Shown here: positions 25,490 through 33,958 of the stretch, piece after piece
How the letters are laid out: each line of letters begins with the position of its first letter
How positions within the stretch are numbered: position 1 is the stretch's first letter
Assembly: GCA_033764875.1 (NCBI GenBank)
Contig: JANRIO010000052.1
Span: 12,330 to 76,329 of the forward strand
Length of the DNA stretch: 64,000 nucleotides
Reading direction: 5' to 3'
Source of the DNA: AWTP1-13 sp033764875
GTDB taxonomy: Bacteria; Pseudomonadota; Alphaproteobacteria; Rhizobiales; Hyphomicrobiaceae
Program-made: the position numbers and the translations under genes
Notes under the pieces: generated by a model
What the model saw: only the letters and a program-made list of their open reading frames with translations
Databases searched by the model: none
Told to the model about the DNA's origin: nothing

Positions 25490-26431
25490 CTAGCGGGCGC
25501 GGGCCTCGTCGAAGCGGGCCGCGAGCGCTGCCGCGATCTGGCTCGCGAACCGGCTCACCGCCACCGGCAGGGCGCGGCCGCGCAACTGGCCGAGATAGAG
25601 GATGCCGGGCTTCACGTCGCGCGCATCGACGGGGCGGCTGACGTCGCCGCTCGACCCGGCGCCCTGCGAGATGCCGATGGGGATCTGAAAGCTGATGGCG
25701 TTCTCCTGGCGCGCGTAGTGGCGCAGGAACTCGAAGCTGTCGGACTCGATCACCGGGTGCAGCTTGATCGACGAGCGCAGCACGGCCGTCTCCAGCACGG
25801 CGCGCACACCGTAGGAGTGGGTGGGCATCGCGATGGGATAGCGCAGGCAGTCGCGCAGGCGGACGGTGCCGTTGGCCGCCAGCGGATGGCGGCGCGACAT
25901 CAGCGCGTGCACCGGCTGCTCGACGGCAAGCAGCGTCTCGAACTCGGCAAGCCGCACCGGCTCGAAGACGAGGGCGAGATCGGCGGAGTGATCGGCGAGC
26001 GCCTCCTCCGCCGCCTCGCGGTCGCGGCGCTGCACGTGGAAGGTCACCGCCGGATGCTCGCGGCGATAGAGGGCGATCTGCTCCGGCAGGAACACCGGCA
26101 TCACGGCCTGGGAGCAGGCGATCGAGATGTGGCCGCGCCGGACGCCCGAAAGATCGGCGATCTGCGACCTGACGCGCTCCATGTCGGAGAGCTGGGTGCG
26201 CACGTGCTGGATCAGGATCTCGCCCGCCGTCGACAGCCGGACGCCGCGCGGCAGCCGCTCGAAGATCGGCACGCCGAGCTCGTCCTCGATGGCCAGGATG
26301 CGCCGGTTGAGCGCGGTCGAGGTGATGGCGAGAGCCTCCGCCGCGCGCCGGATCGAGCCGGCGCGGACGACGGCATCGATGTAGCGCAGCGGCAGCAGAT
26401 GGCGCACGGCTCGATCCCCGGACTGGTGCAT
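25490..26431 (-). CDS. LysR-type transcriptional regulator
   Basis: 313 residues. N-terminal winged helix-turn-helix about residues 12-70 (AVVRAGSIRRAAEALAITST, then LSTAGEILIQH), followed by the two-lobed effector domain. The start ATG 26431 sits inside a candidate operator. The gene is divergent from the ABC importer/atz operon, the usual position for a LysR regulator of its neighbour. AtzR plays this role for atzDEF in Pseudomonas sp. ADP. Control of the importer operon by this regulator is inferred from position. Confidence 0.9.
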   Translation of the reverse strand: MHQSGDRAVRHLLPLRYIDAVVRAGSIRRAAEALAITSTALNRRILAIEDELGVPIFERLPRGVRLSTAGEILIQHVRTQLSDMERVRSQIADLSGVRRGHISIACSQAVMPVFLPEQIALYRREHPAVTFHVQRRDREAAEEALADHSADLALVFEPVRLAEFETLLAVEQPVHALMSRRHPLAANGTVRLRDCLRYPIAMPTHSYGVRAVLETAVLRSSIKLHPVIESDSFEFLRHYARQENAISFQIPIGISQGAGSSGDVSRPVDARDVKPGILYLGQLRGRALPVAVSRFASQIAAALAARFDEARAR

Positions 26432-26453
26432 TTTTTGCAGCGGATTGGTGCAT
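26424..26453. promoter_or_regulatory. Candidate LysR operator in the divergent gap
   Basis: TGGTGCAT occurs at 26424-26431 and again at 26446-26453, a 22-bp centre-to-centre distance (two helical turns). Between them TGCA-N5-TGCA (26427-26439) forms a short dyad. The left copy covers the LysR start codon, consistent with autoregulation plus control of the divergent importer operon. Confidence 0.4.
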
Positions 26454-26568
26454 ATCTAGCAGGAGACAGCGTCACTCGCATCCGGTCTTATGGCGGCAAG
26501 GGGCCGGGCGCAGCGCCGTTCGGGCCCCGCATGCAGCGATGACAACCAGTTTCACGTCTAGGGCCGCC

Positions 26569-28197
26569 ATGCACGACAACTCCATGAAACGCCGTGATTT
26601 TCTCAAGACCGCCTCGGCCGCCGCCGTGGGCGCCGTGGCCGCGCCGGCGGTGTGGTCGCCGGCACGCGCCCAGGACCGCAAGGAGACCCTTCTCATCGTC
26701 ACGGAGAACGGGCCCAACAACCTCGACATCCACGGCGTCGGCACCAACCGCCCGGGCTACGAGGCGTCGTGGAACTGCTACGACCGCCTCGTCACGCACG
26801 AGAAGAAGACGCTCGCGGACGGCTCGGTCTCCTACGACCGCGACAAGTTCAAGCCGGAGCTCGCCGAGGACATGAACGTCGGCGACATGTCGGTGACGTT
26901 CAAGCTGAAGAAGAACGCGAAGTTCCAGGACGGCACGCCGGTGACGGCGAAGGACGTGAAATGGTCGTACGAGCGCGCCGTCAAGGTCGGCGGCTTTCCG
27001 ACCGTGCAGATGAAGGCCGGCTCGCTGGAGAAGCCGGAGCAGTTCGTCGTCGTCGACGACCACACCTTCCGCGTCGACCTCCTGAAGAAGAACCGCCTCA
27101 CGGTGCCCGACATGGCGGTGATCGTGCCGGGGGTCTACCATTCCGAGCTTCTGAAGAAGCAAGCCACGGAGAAGGATCCGTGGGCGCTAGAGTACACCAA
27201 GAGCAACACCGCGGGCACAGGCGCCTACAAGGTCACCAGCTGGAAGCCCGGCGTCGAGACCGTCTATCAGCGCAACGACGCCTGGGTCGGCGGGCCGCTG
27301 CCGCAAATCAAGCGCGTGATCTGGCGCACGATCCCCTCCGCCGGCAACCGCCGGGCGCTGATGGAGCGGGGCGACGCCGACATCTCCTTCGACCTGCCGG
27401 CGAAGGACTTCACCGAGATGAAGAAGGACGGCAAGCTGAAGCTGATCTCCAATCCGATCGGCAACGGCATGTACAGCCTCGAGCTCAACGTGACGAAGCC
27501 GCCCTTCGACAACGTCAAGGTGCGCCAGGCCGTCGCCTACGCCATCCCCTACCAGAAGATCATCGACGCGGCCATGTTCGGCCACGCGCGGCCGCTGTTC
27601 GGGGGGCCCTCCAACGACGTCGCGGGTACCGAGTGGCCGCAGCCGACCGGCTACAAGACCGACATCGCCAAGGCGAAGGAGCTGATGGCGGCAGCGGGTG
27701 CCGGCGAGATCGAGACGACGATCTCCTTCGACCTCGGCGACGGCGTCAACTCCGAGCCGATGGCCGTGCTGATCCAGGAGAGCCTGGCGCAGATCGGCAT
27801 CAAGGCGGCGATCAACAAGGTGCCGGGCGCCAACTGGCGCAGCGAGATGGCCAAGAAGTCGATGCCGATGATGGTCAACTTCTTCTCCGGCTGGCTCGAC
27901 TATCCCGAGTACTTCTTCTTCTGGTGCTACGCCGGGCAGAACGCCATCTTCAACACGCCGAGCTACGTCAACAAGGACATGGACGCGCTGATCGACGGCG
28001 CCTACGCGGCGGCGGCGACCGGCAATACCGCCAAGTACGAGAAGGACGTGAAGGGCTTCATCTCCAAGGCCTACCACGACGTGCCGCGCGTGCCGCTGTT
28101 CCAGCCCTACCTCAACGTCGCCACGCAGAAGAACATCTCCGGCTACAGCTACTGGTTCCACCGCCAGGTGGACTACCGCTCGATCGTGAAGGGGTAG
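26569..28197 (+). CDS. ABC transporter substrate-binding protein, dipeptide/oligopeptide (family 5) type
   Basis: About 542 residues. The N-terminus carries a twin-arginine-like signal (MKRRDFLKTASAAAVGAVAA, then ARA), so export of the folded protein to the periplasm is likely. The mature part is an SBP family 5 domain (YDRLVTHEKKT, DGTPVTAKDVKWSYERAV, VRQAVAYAIPYQKIIDAAMFG). I chose ATG 26569; ATG 26539 and ATG 26584 are in-frame alternatives, and 26584 begins right at the Tat motif. First gene of the importer/atz operon, so it should capture the compound that the downstream AtzGEHF-like enzymes degrade, although family 5 proteins also bind peptides, nickel and opines. Confidence 0.92.
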   Translation: MHDNSMKRRDFLKTASAAAVGAVAAPAVWSPARAQDRKETLLIVTENGPNNLDIHGVGTNRPGYEASWNCYDRLVTHEKKTLADGSVSYDRDKFKPELAEDMNVGDMSVTFKLKKNAKFQDGTPVTAKDVKWSYERAVKVGGFPTVQMKAGSLEKPEQFVVVDDHTFRVDLLKKNRLTVPDMAVIVPGVYHSELLKKQATEKDPWALEYTKSNTAGTGAYKVTSWKPGVETVYQRNDAWVGGPLPQIKRVIWRTIPSAGNRRALMERGDADISFDLPAKDFTEMKKDGKLKLISNPIGNGMYSLELNVTKPPFDNVKVRQAVAYAIPYQKIIDAAMFGHARPLFGGPSNDVAGTEWPQPTGYKTDIAKAKELMAAAGAGEIETTISFDLGDGVNSEPMAVLIQESLAQIGIKAAINKVPGANWRSEMAKKSMPMMVNFFSGWLDYPEYFFFWCYAGQNAIFNTPSYVNKDMDALIDGAYAAAATGNTAKYEKDVKGFISKAYHDVPRVPLFQPYLNVATQKNISGYSYWFHRQVDYRSIVKG

Positions 28198-28210
28198 CGG
28201 ACGGTTGCGC

Positions 28211-28234
28211 CGCGACGCTCCAGGCAGCGTCGCG
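28211..28234 (+). promoter_or_regulatory. Intercistronic hairpin after the binding-protein gene
   Basis: CGCGACGCT (28211-28219) and AGCGTCGCG (28226-28234) form a perfect 9-bp stem with a 6-nt loop in the 61-nt gap before the first permease. Such hairpins commonly stabilise the upstream binding-protein mRNA or reduce read-through, giving more binding protein than permease. There is no T-tract. Confidence 0.5.
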
Positions 28235-28258
28235 GATGCAACGAGGGAAGGGTGAGCG

Positions 28259-29272
28259 ATGCTCGCGACGTTCGGCAAACGCCTCGTGACGGTGATCCCG
28301 ACGCTGATCGGCGTCGTCATCGTCACGTTCCTGCTCACGCGCGTGCTGCCCGGCGACCCGGCGGTGTACTTCGCCGGGCCCGCGGCGACGCCGGACTCGA
28401 TTGCCGAGGTGCGCAAGACGCTGGGCCTCGACCGGCCGCTGGCGGAGCAGTTCGCCCGCTACGTCGCCGACCTGGCGCGCGGCAACTTCGGAAACTCACT
28501 CTCGACCGGGCGCCCGGTGGCCGCCGAGATCTCGAGCCGGCTGCCGGCCTCGGCCGAGCTGACGCTGGCTGGGCTGGTGCTGTCGCTGGCCATCGCCATC
28601 CCGCTCGGCATCCTCGCGGCGGTGAAGCAGGGCTCCTGGATCGACCACCTGTGCCGGATCGTGGCCACGGCCGGCGTGTCGCTGCCGGTGTTCTTCACCG
28701 GCCTGCTGCTCGTCTACGTGTTCTATTTCATCCTCGGCTGGTCGCCGGCGCCGATCGGGCGCCTCGACGCCTTCGCCACGGCGCCGCCGGCCTACACGGG
28801 CTTCTACCTGATCGACACGCTGGCGGCCGGCGATCTCGAGACCTTCCGCGGCGCGCTCGGTCAGCTGGTGCTGCCCGCCGCCACGCTCAGCATCTTCTCG
28901 CTGGCGCCGATCGCGCGCATGACGCGGGCCTCGATGCTGGCCGTGCTCGCCTCGGAGTTCGTGCGCACGGCGCGCGCCAGCGGGCTCAACTCGCGCACCA
29001 TCATCATCACCTACGCCTTCCGCAACGCCATGCTGCCGGTGGTGACGACGCTCGGCATGGTGTTCTCGTTCCTGCTCGGGGCCAACGTGCTGGTGGAGAA
29101 GGTGTTCGCCTGGCCCGGCATCGGCTCCTACGCGGTGGAGGCGCTGCTGCAGTCGGACTTCGCGCCGGTGCAGGGCTTCGTGCTGACGATGGCGGTGCTG
29201 TACGTGGCGCTCAACCTGCTGATCGACGTGCTGTACGGCATCATCGACCCACGCGTGAGGCTCGACGGATGA
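28259..29272 (+). CDS. ABC transporter permease, DppB/OppB type
   Basis: 337 residues with six predicted membrane helices. The N-terminal helix VIPTLIGVVIVTFLLTRVLPG is the typical DppB opening, and the EAA loop is visible as YAFRNAMLPVVTTLG near the C-terminus. It forms the inner-membrane channel with the next gene. ATG 28259 follows a GGGAAGGGTG purine-rich stretch. The stop overlaps the next start by 4 nt. Confidence 0.93.
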   Translation: MLATFGKRLVTVIPTLIGVVIVTFLLTRVLPGDPAVYFAGPAATPDSIAEVRKTLGLDRPLAEQFARYVADLARGNFGNSLSTGRPVAAEISSRLPASAELTLAGLVLSLAIAIPLGILAAVKQGSWIDHLCRIVATAGVSLPVFFTGLLLVYVFYFILGWSPAPIGRLDAFATAPPAYTGFYLIDTLAAGDLETFRGALGQLVLPAATLSIFSLAPIARMTRASMLAVLASEFVRTARASGLNSRTIIITYAFRNAMLPVVTTLGMVFSFLLGANVLVEKVFAWPGIGSYAVEALLQSDFAPVQGFVLTMAVLYVALNLLIDVLYGIIDPRVRLDG

Positions 29273-30165
29273 CGGACGCGCTGGCAGGCTCCACATCCTC
29301 CGCCGAGACGGCGAAGCCCAACAGCACGCTGCTGGCGCATGCGCGCTACGTGATCTCGGACAACCCCGTCACGGGGCTCGCCTTCGGCCTGTTCGTCCTG
29401 ATCGCGCTCACCGCGCTGATCGGGCCGTACGTGGTGCCGCACGATCCTCTGGCCAGCGACACCACCGCGAGCCTGAAGCCGCCGTCGCTCAAGCACTGGT
29501 TCGGCACCGACCAGCTCGGACGCGACATCTTCAGCCGCGTGATCGTGGCGACGCGGCTCGACTTCATCATCGCGCTCGCCTCGGTGGCGCTGGTGTTCGT
29601 GATGGGCGGGTTCGCCGGCATCGCGGCCGGCTTCTGGGGCGGCTGGACGGACCGCCTCGTCAGCCGGCTCGCCGACACGATCATGGCGTTTCCCCTGTTC
29701 GTTCTCGCCATGGGCATCGTGGCGGCGCTCGGCAACACGGTGACCAACATCGTGATCGCGACCGCGATCATCAACTTCCCGCTCTATGCGCGGGTGGCCC
29801 GGGCGGAGGCCAACGTGCGCCGCGACGCCGGCTTCGTGCAGGCGGCGCGGCTGTCGGGCAACGGCGATCTGCGCATCCTGCTGACGCAGATCCTGCCCAA
29901 CATCATGCCGATCATGATGGTGCAGATCTCGCTCACCATGGGCTACGCCATCCTCAATGCCGCGGGCCTGTCCTTCATCGGCCTCGGGGTGAAGCCGCCG
30001 ACGCCGGAGTGGGGGATCATGGTCGCGGAAGGGGCGGCCAACATCATCTCCGGCGAATGGTGGGTGGCGCTGTTCCCCGGCGCGGCGCTGATGATCGCGG
30101 TGTTCTGCTTCAACCTGCTCGGCGACGGGTTGCGCGACCTCGTCGACCCGCAACGGCGGACATGA
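29269..30165 (+). CDS. ABC transporter permease, DppC/OppC type
   Basis: 298 residues. Has the N-terminal OppC-like segment (YVISDNPVTGLAFGLFVLIA), the HWFGTDQLGRDIFSRVI signature of DppC proteins, and the EAA loop in ILLTQILPNIMPIMMVQ. The start overlaps the DppB-type stop (ATGA), indicating coupled translation of the two channel halves. Co-transcribed with the fused ATPase that follows. Confidence 0.93.
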   Translation: MTDALAGSTSSAETAKPNSTLLAHARYVISDNPVTGLAFGLFVLIALTALIGPYVVPHDPLASDTTASLKPPSLKHWFGTDQLGRDIFSRVIVATRLDFIIALASVALVFVMGGFAGIAAGFWGGWTDRLVSRLADTIMAFPLFVLAMGIVAALGNTVTNIVIATAIINFPLYARVARAEANVRRDAGFVQAARLSGNGDLRILLTQILPNIMPIMMVQISLTMGYAILNAAGLSFIGLGVKPPTPEWGIMVAEGAANIISGEWWVALFPGAALMIAVFCFNLLGDGLRDLVDPQRRT

Positions 30166-30176
30166 GGGAGGCCCCC

Positions 30177-31916
30177 GTGAACGAGCACGTGCGCCTGAGC
30201 AACCAGCCCCCCGGGGTGCCGCTGCTCGACGTGAAGGATCTCACCGTCGCGTTCCAGACGCGGCGCGGCGTCGTCACGGCGGTGCGCAACGTCAGCATCG
30301 CGGTGGCCAAGGGCGAGACGCTGGCGATCGTGGGCGAATCGGGCTCGGGCAAGTCGGTCACGTCGTACGCGGTGATGCGCATCCTCGACCGCGCCGGGCG
30401 CATCGCGGAGGGCTCGGTGATGTTCTCCGGCGTCGACATGCGCCTGGCGAGCGACGAGCAGATGCGCGACCTGCGCGGGCGCGAGATGTCGATGATCTTC
30501 CAGAACCCGCGGGCGGCGCTGAACCCCATCCGCAAGGTCGGCCGGCAGATCGAGGACGTGCTGCGCCAGCACGTGCAAGCGGGCTCCGACGACATCAAGG
30601 CGAAGGCCATCGACATCCTCGACCAGGTGCGCATCGCGCGGCCCGACGAGCGCTACCACGCCTATCCGTTCGAGATGTCGGGCGGCATGTGCCAGCGCGT
30701 CGTCATCGCGCTGGCGCTCGCCTGCCGGCCGCAGCTGCTCATCGCCGACGAGCCGACCACCGGCCTCGACGTGACGACGCAGAAGACGGTGATGGAGCTG
30801 ATCGTCGAGCTCACCCGCGAGCGCGGCATGTCGACCATCCTGATCACGCACGACCTGGGGCTGGCGGCGACCTACTGCGACCGCGTGGTGGTCATGGAGA
30901 AGGGACGCGTCGTCGAGACGGCGCCGGCGGCCAAGATCTTCCAGGCGCCGGAGCATCCCTACACGCGCAAGCTGATGAAGGCGACGCCGCGGCCGGGCTC
31001 GACGCTGCGCGGCCTGCTGCCCGACGCCGACGACGGGGCAACGCCTGCGGCCCGGCCGGCCAGTCCCGCCGACGCGACGGCGGGTGCACCGCTGCTCGAG
31101 GTCGAGGGCCTCGTCAAGGCGTACCCGCGCAAGGGCGCCGGCGGGAGCGGCCTGGCCAGGCTGCTCGGCGGCAGCAAGCCGCAGGCCGACGGCATCTTCC
31201 GCGCCGTCGACGGCATCTCGTTCAAGGTCAATCGCCGCGAGAGCGTCGGGCTTGTCGGCGAATCGGGCTGCGGCAAATCCACGACGTCGATGATGGTGAT
31301 GCGGCTCATCGACCGCACGGCCGGCCGGATCATGTTCGACGGCACCGACATCGGCGCGATACCCGCGCGCAAGTTCGCCCGGCTGCCGCTGCGCAAGCGC
31401 ATCCAGATGGTGTTCCAGGACCCGACGGACAGCCTGAACCCGCGGTTCACCGCCGTGCGCGCCATCGCCGATCCGATCCTGCAGCTCGGCGACATCAAGG
31501 GCCGCGATGCGGTGCGGGCCAAGTGCGAGGATCTGGCAGGGCTCGTCGGCCTCCCCGTCGAGCTCCTCGACCGCTTCCCGCACCAGCTCTCGGGCGGGCA
31601 GAAGGCGCGCGTCGGCATCGCTCGGGCGATTGCGCTCAACCCCGATCTCGTTATTCTCGACGAGCCGACGGCGGCGCTGGACGTGTCCGTGCAGGCGGTG
31701 GTGCTCAACCTTCTCCAGGACCTCAAGGAGAAGCTCGGCATGAGCTACCTGTTCGTGTCGCACGATCTCAACGTCGTGCGCCTGCTGTGCGACCGGGTGA
31801 TCGTGATGCGCGCCGGCCAGATCGTCGAGGAAGGGCCCACGGCGCACGTGCTGTTCCAGCCGCAGGCTGAGTACACACGCGAGCTGCTGGCAGCCATCCC
31901 GCATCCGCCGGCCTGA
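30177..31916 (+). CDS. Fused double ABC ATPase (DppD-DppF in one polypeptide)
   Basis: 579 residues with two complete nucleotide-binding cassettes. Cassette 1 has Walker A GESGSGKS, signature MSGGMCQR and Walker B LLIADEPTTGLD. Cassette 2 has Walker A GESGCGKS, signature LSGGQKAR and Walker B LVILDEPTAALD. They are joined by a Pro/Ala-rich linker around PAARPASPADAT. The C-terminal part after each cassette has the oligopeptide-transport extension (HPYTRKLMKA). GTG 30177 is preferred because AGGGAGG lies 6 nt upstream; ATG 30162, overlapping the permease stop, is the in-frame alternative. It powers import through the two preceding permeases. Confidence 0.92.
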   Translation: MNEHVRLSNQPPGVPLLDVKDLTVAFQTRRGVVTAVRNVSIAVAKGETLAIVGESGSGKSVTSYAVMRILDRAGRIAEGSVMFSGVDMRLASDEQMRDLRGREMSMIFQNPRAALNPIRKVGRQIEDVLRQHVQAGSDDIKAKAIDILDQVRIARPDERYHAYPFEMSGGMCQRVVIALALACRPQLLIADEPTTGLDVTTQKTVMELIVELTRERGMSTILITHDLGLAATYCDRVVVMEKGRVVETAPAAKIFQAPEHPYTRKLMKATPRPGSTLRGLLPDADDGATPAARPASPADATAGAPLLEVEGLVKAYPRKGAGGSGLARLLGGSKPQADGIFRAVDGISFKVNRRESVGLVGESGCGKSTTSMMVMRLIDRTAGRIMFDGTDIGAIPARKFARLPLRKRIQMVFQDPTDSLNPRFTAVRAIADPILQLGDIKGRDAVRAKCEDLAGLVGLPVELLDRFPHQLSGGQKARVGIARAIALNPDLVILDEPTAALDVSVQAVVLNLLQDLKEKLGMSYLFVSHDLNVVRLLCDRVIVMRAGQIVEEGPTAHVLFQPQAEYTRELLAAIPHPPA

Positions 31917-31939
31917 CGCGACCGCCACGAGGAGCTCTG

Positions 31940-32128
31940 ATGCAGCCCGACGACGACACGCTCAACGCCCTGATCGAGGCGCACGCGAAGGCCCTGGGCC
32001 TGGCGATCGAGCCCGAGTGGATGGCCTCCGTCCGCGCGCACCTTGCCGTCTCCTACCGCCTCGCCGGCGTCGTGGAGGAGGTCGAGCTTGCCGACGAGAG
32101 CGAGCCGGCTCCGGTGTACGAGGCCTGA
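31940..32128 (+). CDS. atzG: AtzG-like small subunit (DUF4089)
   Basis: 62 residues: LNALIEAHAKALGLAIEPEW and a helical VRAHLAVSYRLAGVVEEVEL segment match DUF4089. In AtzG this protein forms a complex with, and is needed by, the AtzE amidase; HpxX of oxalurate operons is the same family. The stop is 3 nt before the AtzE-like start, so equimolar coupled synthesis is likely. GAGGAGC 9 nt upstream of the ATG serves as ribosome binding site. Confidence 0.85.
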   Translation: MQPDDDTLNALIEAHAKALGLAIEPEWMASVRAHLAVSYRLAGVVEEVELADESEPAPVYEA

Positions 32129-32131
32129 GCG

Positions 32132-33535
32132 ATGGCGACGACGGACGACAGCGGTGCCTTCGCGACGGCAACGGAGATCGCGGCCGACGTGCACGCGGGC
32201 ACCCGAAGCGCGACGGCGGTGATCGAGGCGGCCCTTGCCCGCATCGGCCGGCTCAACCCGGTCCTCAACGCGTTCACGGCGACGACGGCGGAGCGGGCGC
32301 TGGCGCGTGCGCGCGAGATCGATGCGGCGCGGGGCAAGGGCCACGGCCTCGGGCCGCTGGCGGGCGTGCCGTTCGCGGTCAAGAACCTGCTCGACGTGAA
32401 GGGCATCGCGACGCTGGCCGGATCCAAGATCAACCGCGCGCATCCCCCGGCCAAGGCCGACTCGCCGCTGATCGAGCGGCTGGAGGCGGCCGGCGCGGTG
32501 CTGGTCGGCGCGCTCAACATGGGCGAGTACGCCTACGACTTCACCGGCGAGAACGCGCACGATGGCCCCTCGCGCAACCCGCACGACACCAAGCGCATGA
32601 CGGGCGGCTCGTCCGGCGGCTCGGGCGGGGCGGTGGCGGGCGGCCTGGTGCCGATCGCGCTCGGCTCCGACACCAACGGCTCGATCCGGGTGCCGTCCTC
32701 GTTCTGCGGGCTGTTCGGCCTGAAGCCGACGTACGGGCGGCTCACGCGGGCGCGGTCGTTCCCGTTCGTGGCAAGCCTCGACCACCTGGGGCCGCTGGCG
32801 CGCTCGGTCGCCGACCTCGCGGTCAGCTACGACGCCATGCAGGGACCGGACGCGGAGGATCCCGTGTGCACGAGGCGCGGCATCGAGCCGGTGGCCGAGA
32901 TCGTGCGGCGCGGGGCGGACGGCCTGCGCATCGCGGTGGCCGGCGACTACTTCAGAAAGGGCGCGCACGCGGAGGCCATCGAGGCCGTCGAGCGCGTGGC
33001 CAAGGCCCTGGGGATCGCCCGCGAGATCGTGGTTCCGGCGGCGGGGCGGGCAAGGGCGGCGGCCTACATCATCTCGGCCAGCGAGGGCGCCGCGCTGCAC
33101 CTCGACCGCATCCGCCGCCAAGCGCAAGACTTCGATCCGGACGTGCGCGACCGCCTGATCGCGGGCGCCATGATCCCGGCGAGCGTCGTGGTCAAAGCGC
33201 AGAAGCTGCGCCGCTGGTACCGCGAGCAGGTGCTGGCGCTGTTTGCCGACGTCGACGCCATCATCGCGCCGGCGACGCCGACGGTGGCGCCGCTGATCGG
33301 GCAGAAGACGCTGGACCTGGACGGCGTGCAGGTGCCGCTCAGGCCCAACATCGGCATCTTCACGCAGCCGATCTCGTTCATCGGGCTGCCGGTGGTCGCC
33401 GTGCCCATCCCGCTGGCGCCGATGCCGATCGGCGTGCAGATCATCGCGGCGCCGTGGCGCGAGGACATCGCGCTCAGGATCGCGCACGCGCTGGAGGCCA
33501 CGGGCGTTGCGGCGGCGCCCAGGCCCACGCTTTGA
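32132..33535 (+). CDS. atzE: AtzE-family amidohydrolase (1-carboxybiuret hydrolase-like)
   Basis: 467 residues, amidase-signature enzyme. The Ser-cisSer-Lys triad is visible: K84 in GVPFAVKNLLDVKG, cis-Ser S160 in TGGSSGGSGG, and the nucleophile S184 in GSDTNGSIRVPS. AtzE removes ammonia from 1-carboxybiuret in cyanuric acid degradation; HpxY of oxalurate catabolism is a close relative. Presence of an allophanate hydrolase downstream and absence of HpxW favour the AtzE role. The exact substrate remains an inference. Confidence 0.9.
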   Translation: MATTDDSGAFATATEIAADVHAGTRSATAVIEAALARIGRLNPVLNAFTATTAERALARAREIDAARGKGHGLGPLAGVPFAVKNLLDVKGIATLAGSKINRAHPPAKADSPLIERLEAAGAVLVGALNMGEYAYDFTGENAHDGPSRNPHDTKRMTGGSSGGSGGAVAGGLVPIALGSDTNGSIRVPSSFCGLFGLKPTYGRLTRARSFPFVASLDHLGPLARSVADLAVSYDAMQGPDAEDPVCTRRGIEPVAEIVRRGADGLRIAVAGDYFRKGAHAEAIEAVERVAKALGIAREIVVPAAGRARAAAYIISASEGAALHLDRIRRQAQDFDPDVRDRLIAGAMIPASVVVKAQKLRRWYREQVLALFADVDAIIAPATPTVAPLIGQKTLDLDGVQVPLRPNIGIFTQPISFIGLPVVAVPIPLAPMPIGVQIIAAPWREDIALRIAHALEATGVAAAPRPTL

Positions 33536-33546
33536 GGAGGCAGCAG

Positions 33547-33936
33547 GTGGAGATCAACATTCCCGAGGTCGTCGCCGAGGTGACGGCGGAGTTCAACCGC
33601 TACGAGACGGCGCTGACGACGAACGACGTCGCCACGCTCGACGCCATCTTCCACGACGACCCCAACACGATCCGGTACGGCATCGGCGAGAACCTCTACG
33701 GCTTTGCCGAGATCGCCGCGTTCCGCGCCGCGCGCCCGTCCGTCAACCTGATGCGGCGCATCGCGCGCACGCAGATCACCACCTACGGGCGGGACTTCGC
33801 CACGGCCTCGACGCTGTTCTACCGCGACCACATGCCCGGCAAGGTCGGCCGGCAGATGCAGACCTGGATGCGCACGCCCAAGGGCTGGCGCGTGGTGGCG
33901 GCGCACGTGAGCGTCATCGACGAGCCCAAACGCTAA
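33547..33936 (+). CDS. atzH: AtzH/HpxZ-like protein (DUF3225, NTF2-like fold)
   Basis: 129 residues from GTG 33547, with GGAGG 6 nt upstream. The sequence (FNRYETALTTNDVATLDAIF, then YGIGENLYGFAEIAAFRAAR) is a DUF3225/SnoaL-like domain. AtzH hydrolyses 1,3-dicarboxyurea to allophanate, the step between AtzEG and AtzF; HpxZ is the oxalurate-operon homologue. Its place between atzE and atzF equals the published atzDGEHF order without atzD. No ATG fits; the longer open frame upstream is antisense noise within atzE. Confidence 0.85.
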   Translation: MEINIPEVVAEVTAEFNRYETALTTNDVATLDAIFHDDPNTIRYGIGENLYGFAEIAAFRAARPSVNLMRRIARTQITTYGRDFATASTLFYRDHMPGKVGRQMQTWMRTPKGWRVVAAHVSVIDEPKR

Positions 33937-33958
33937 CCAGACGGGAAGCCTGCACCTG

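Noticed and set aside
31940..33936. Oxalurate (hpxXYZ) operon
   Set aside because: The three proteins fit either scheme, but HpxW is missing and allophanate hydrolase is present, which favours the atz-type route. The oxalurate reading is not excluded.
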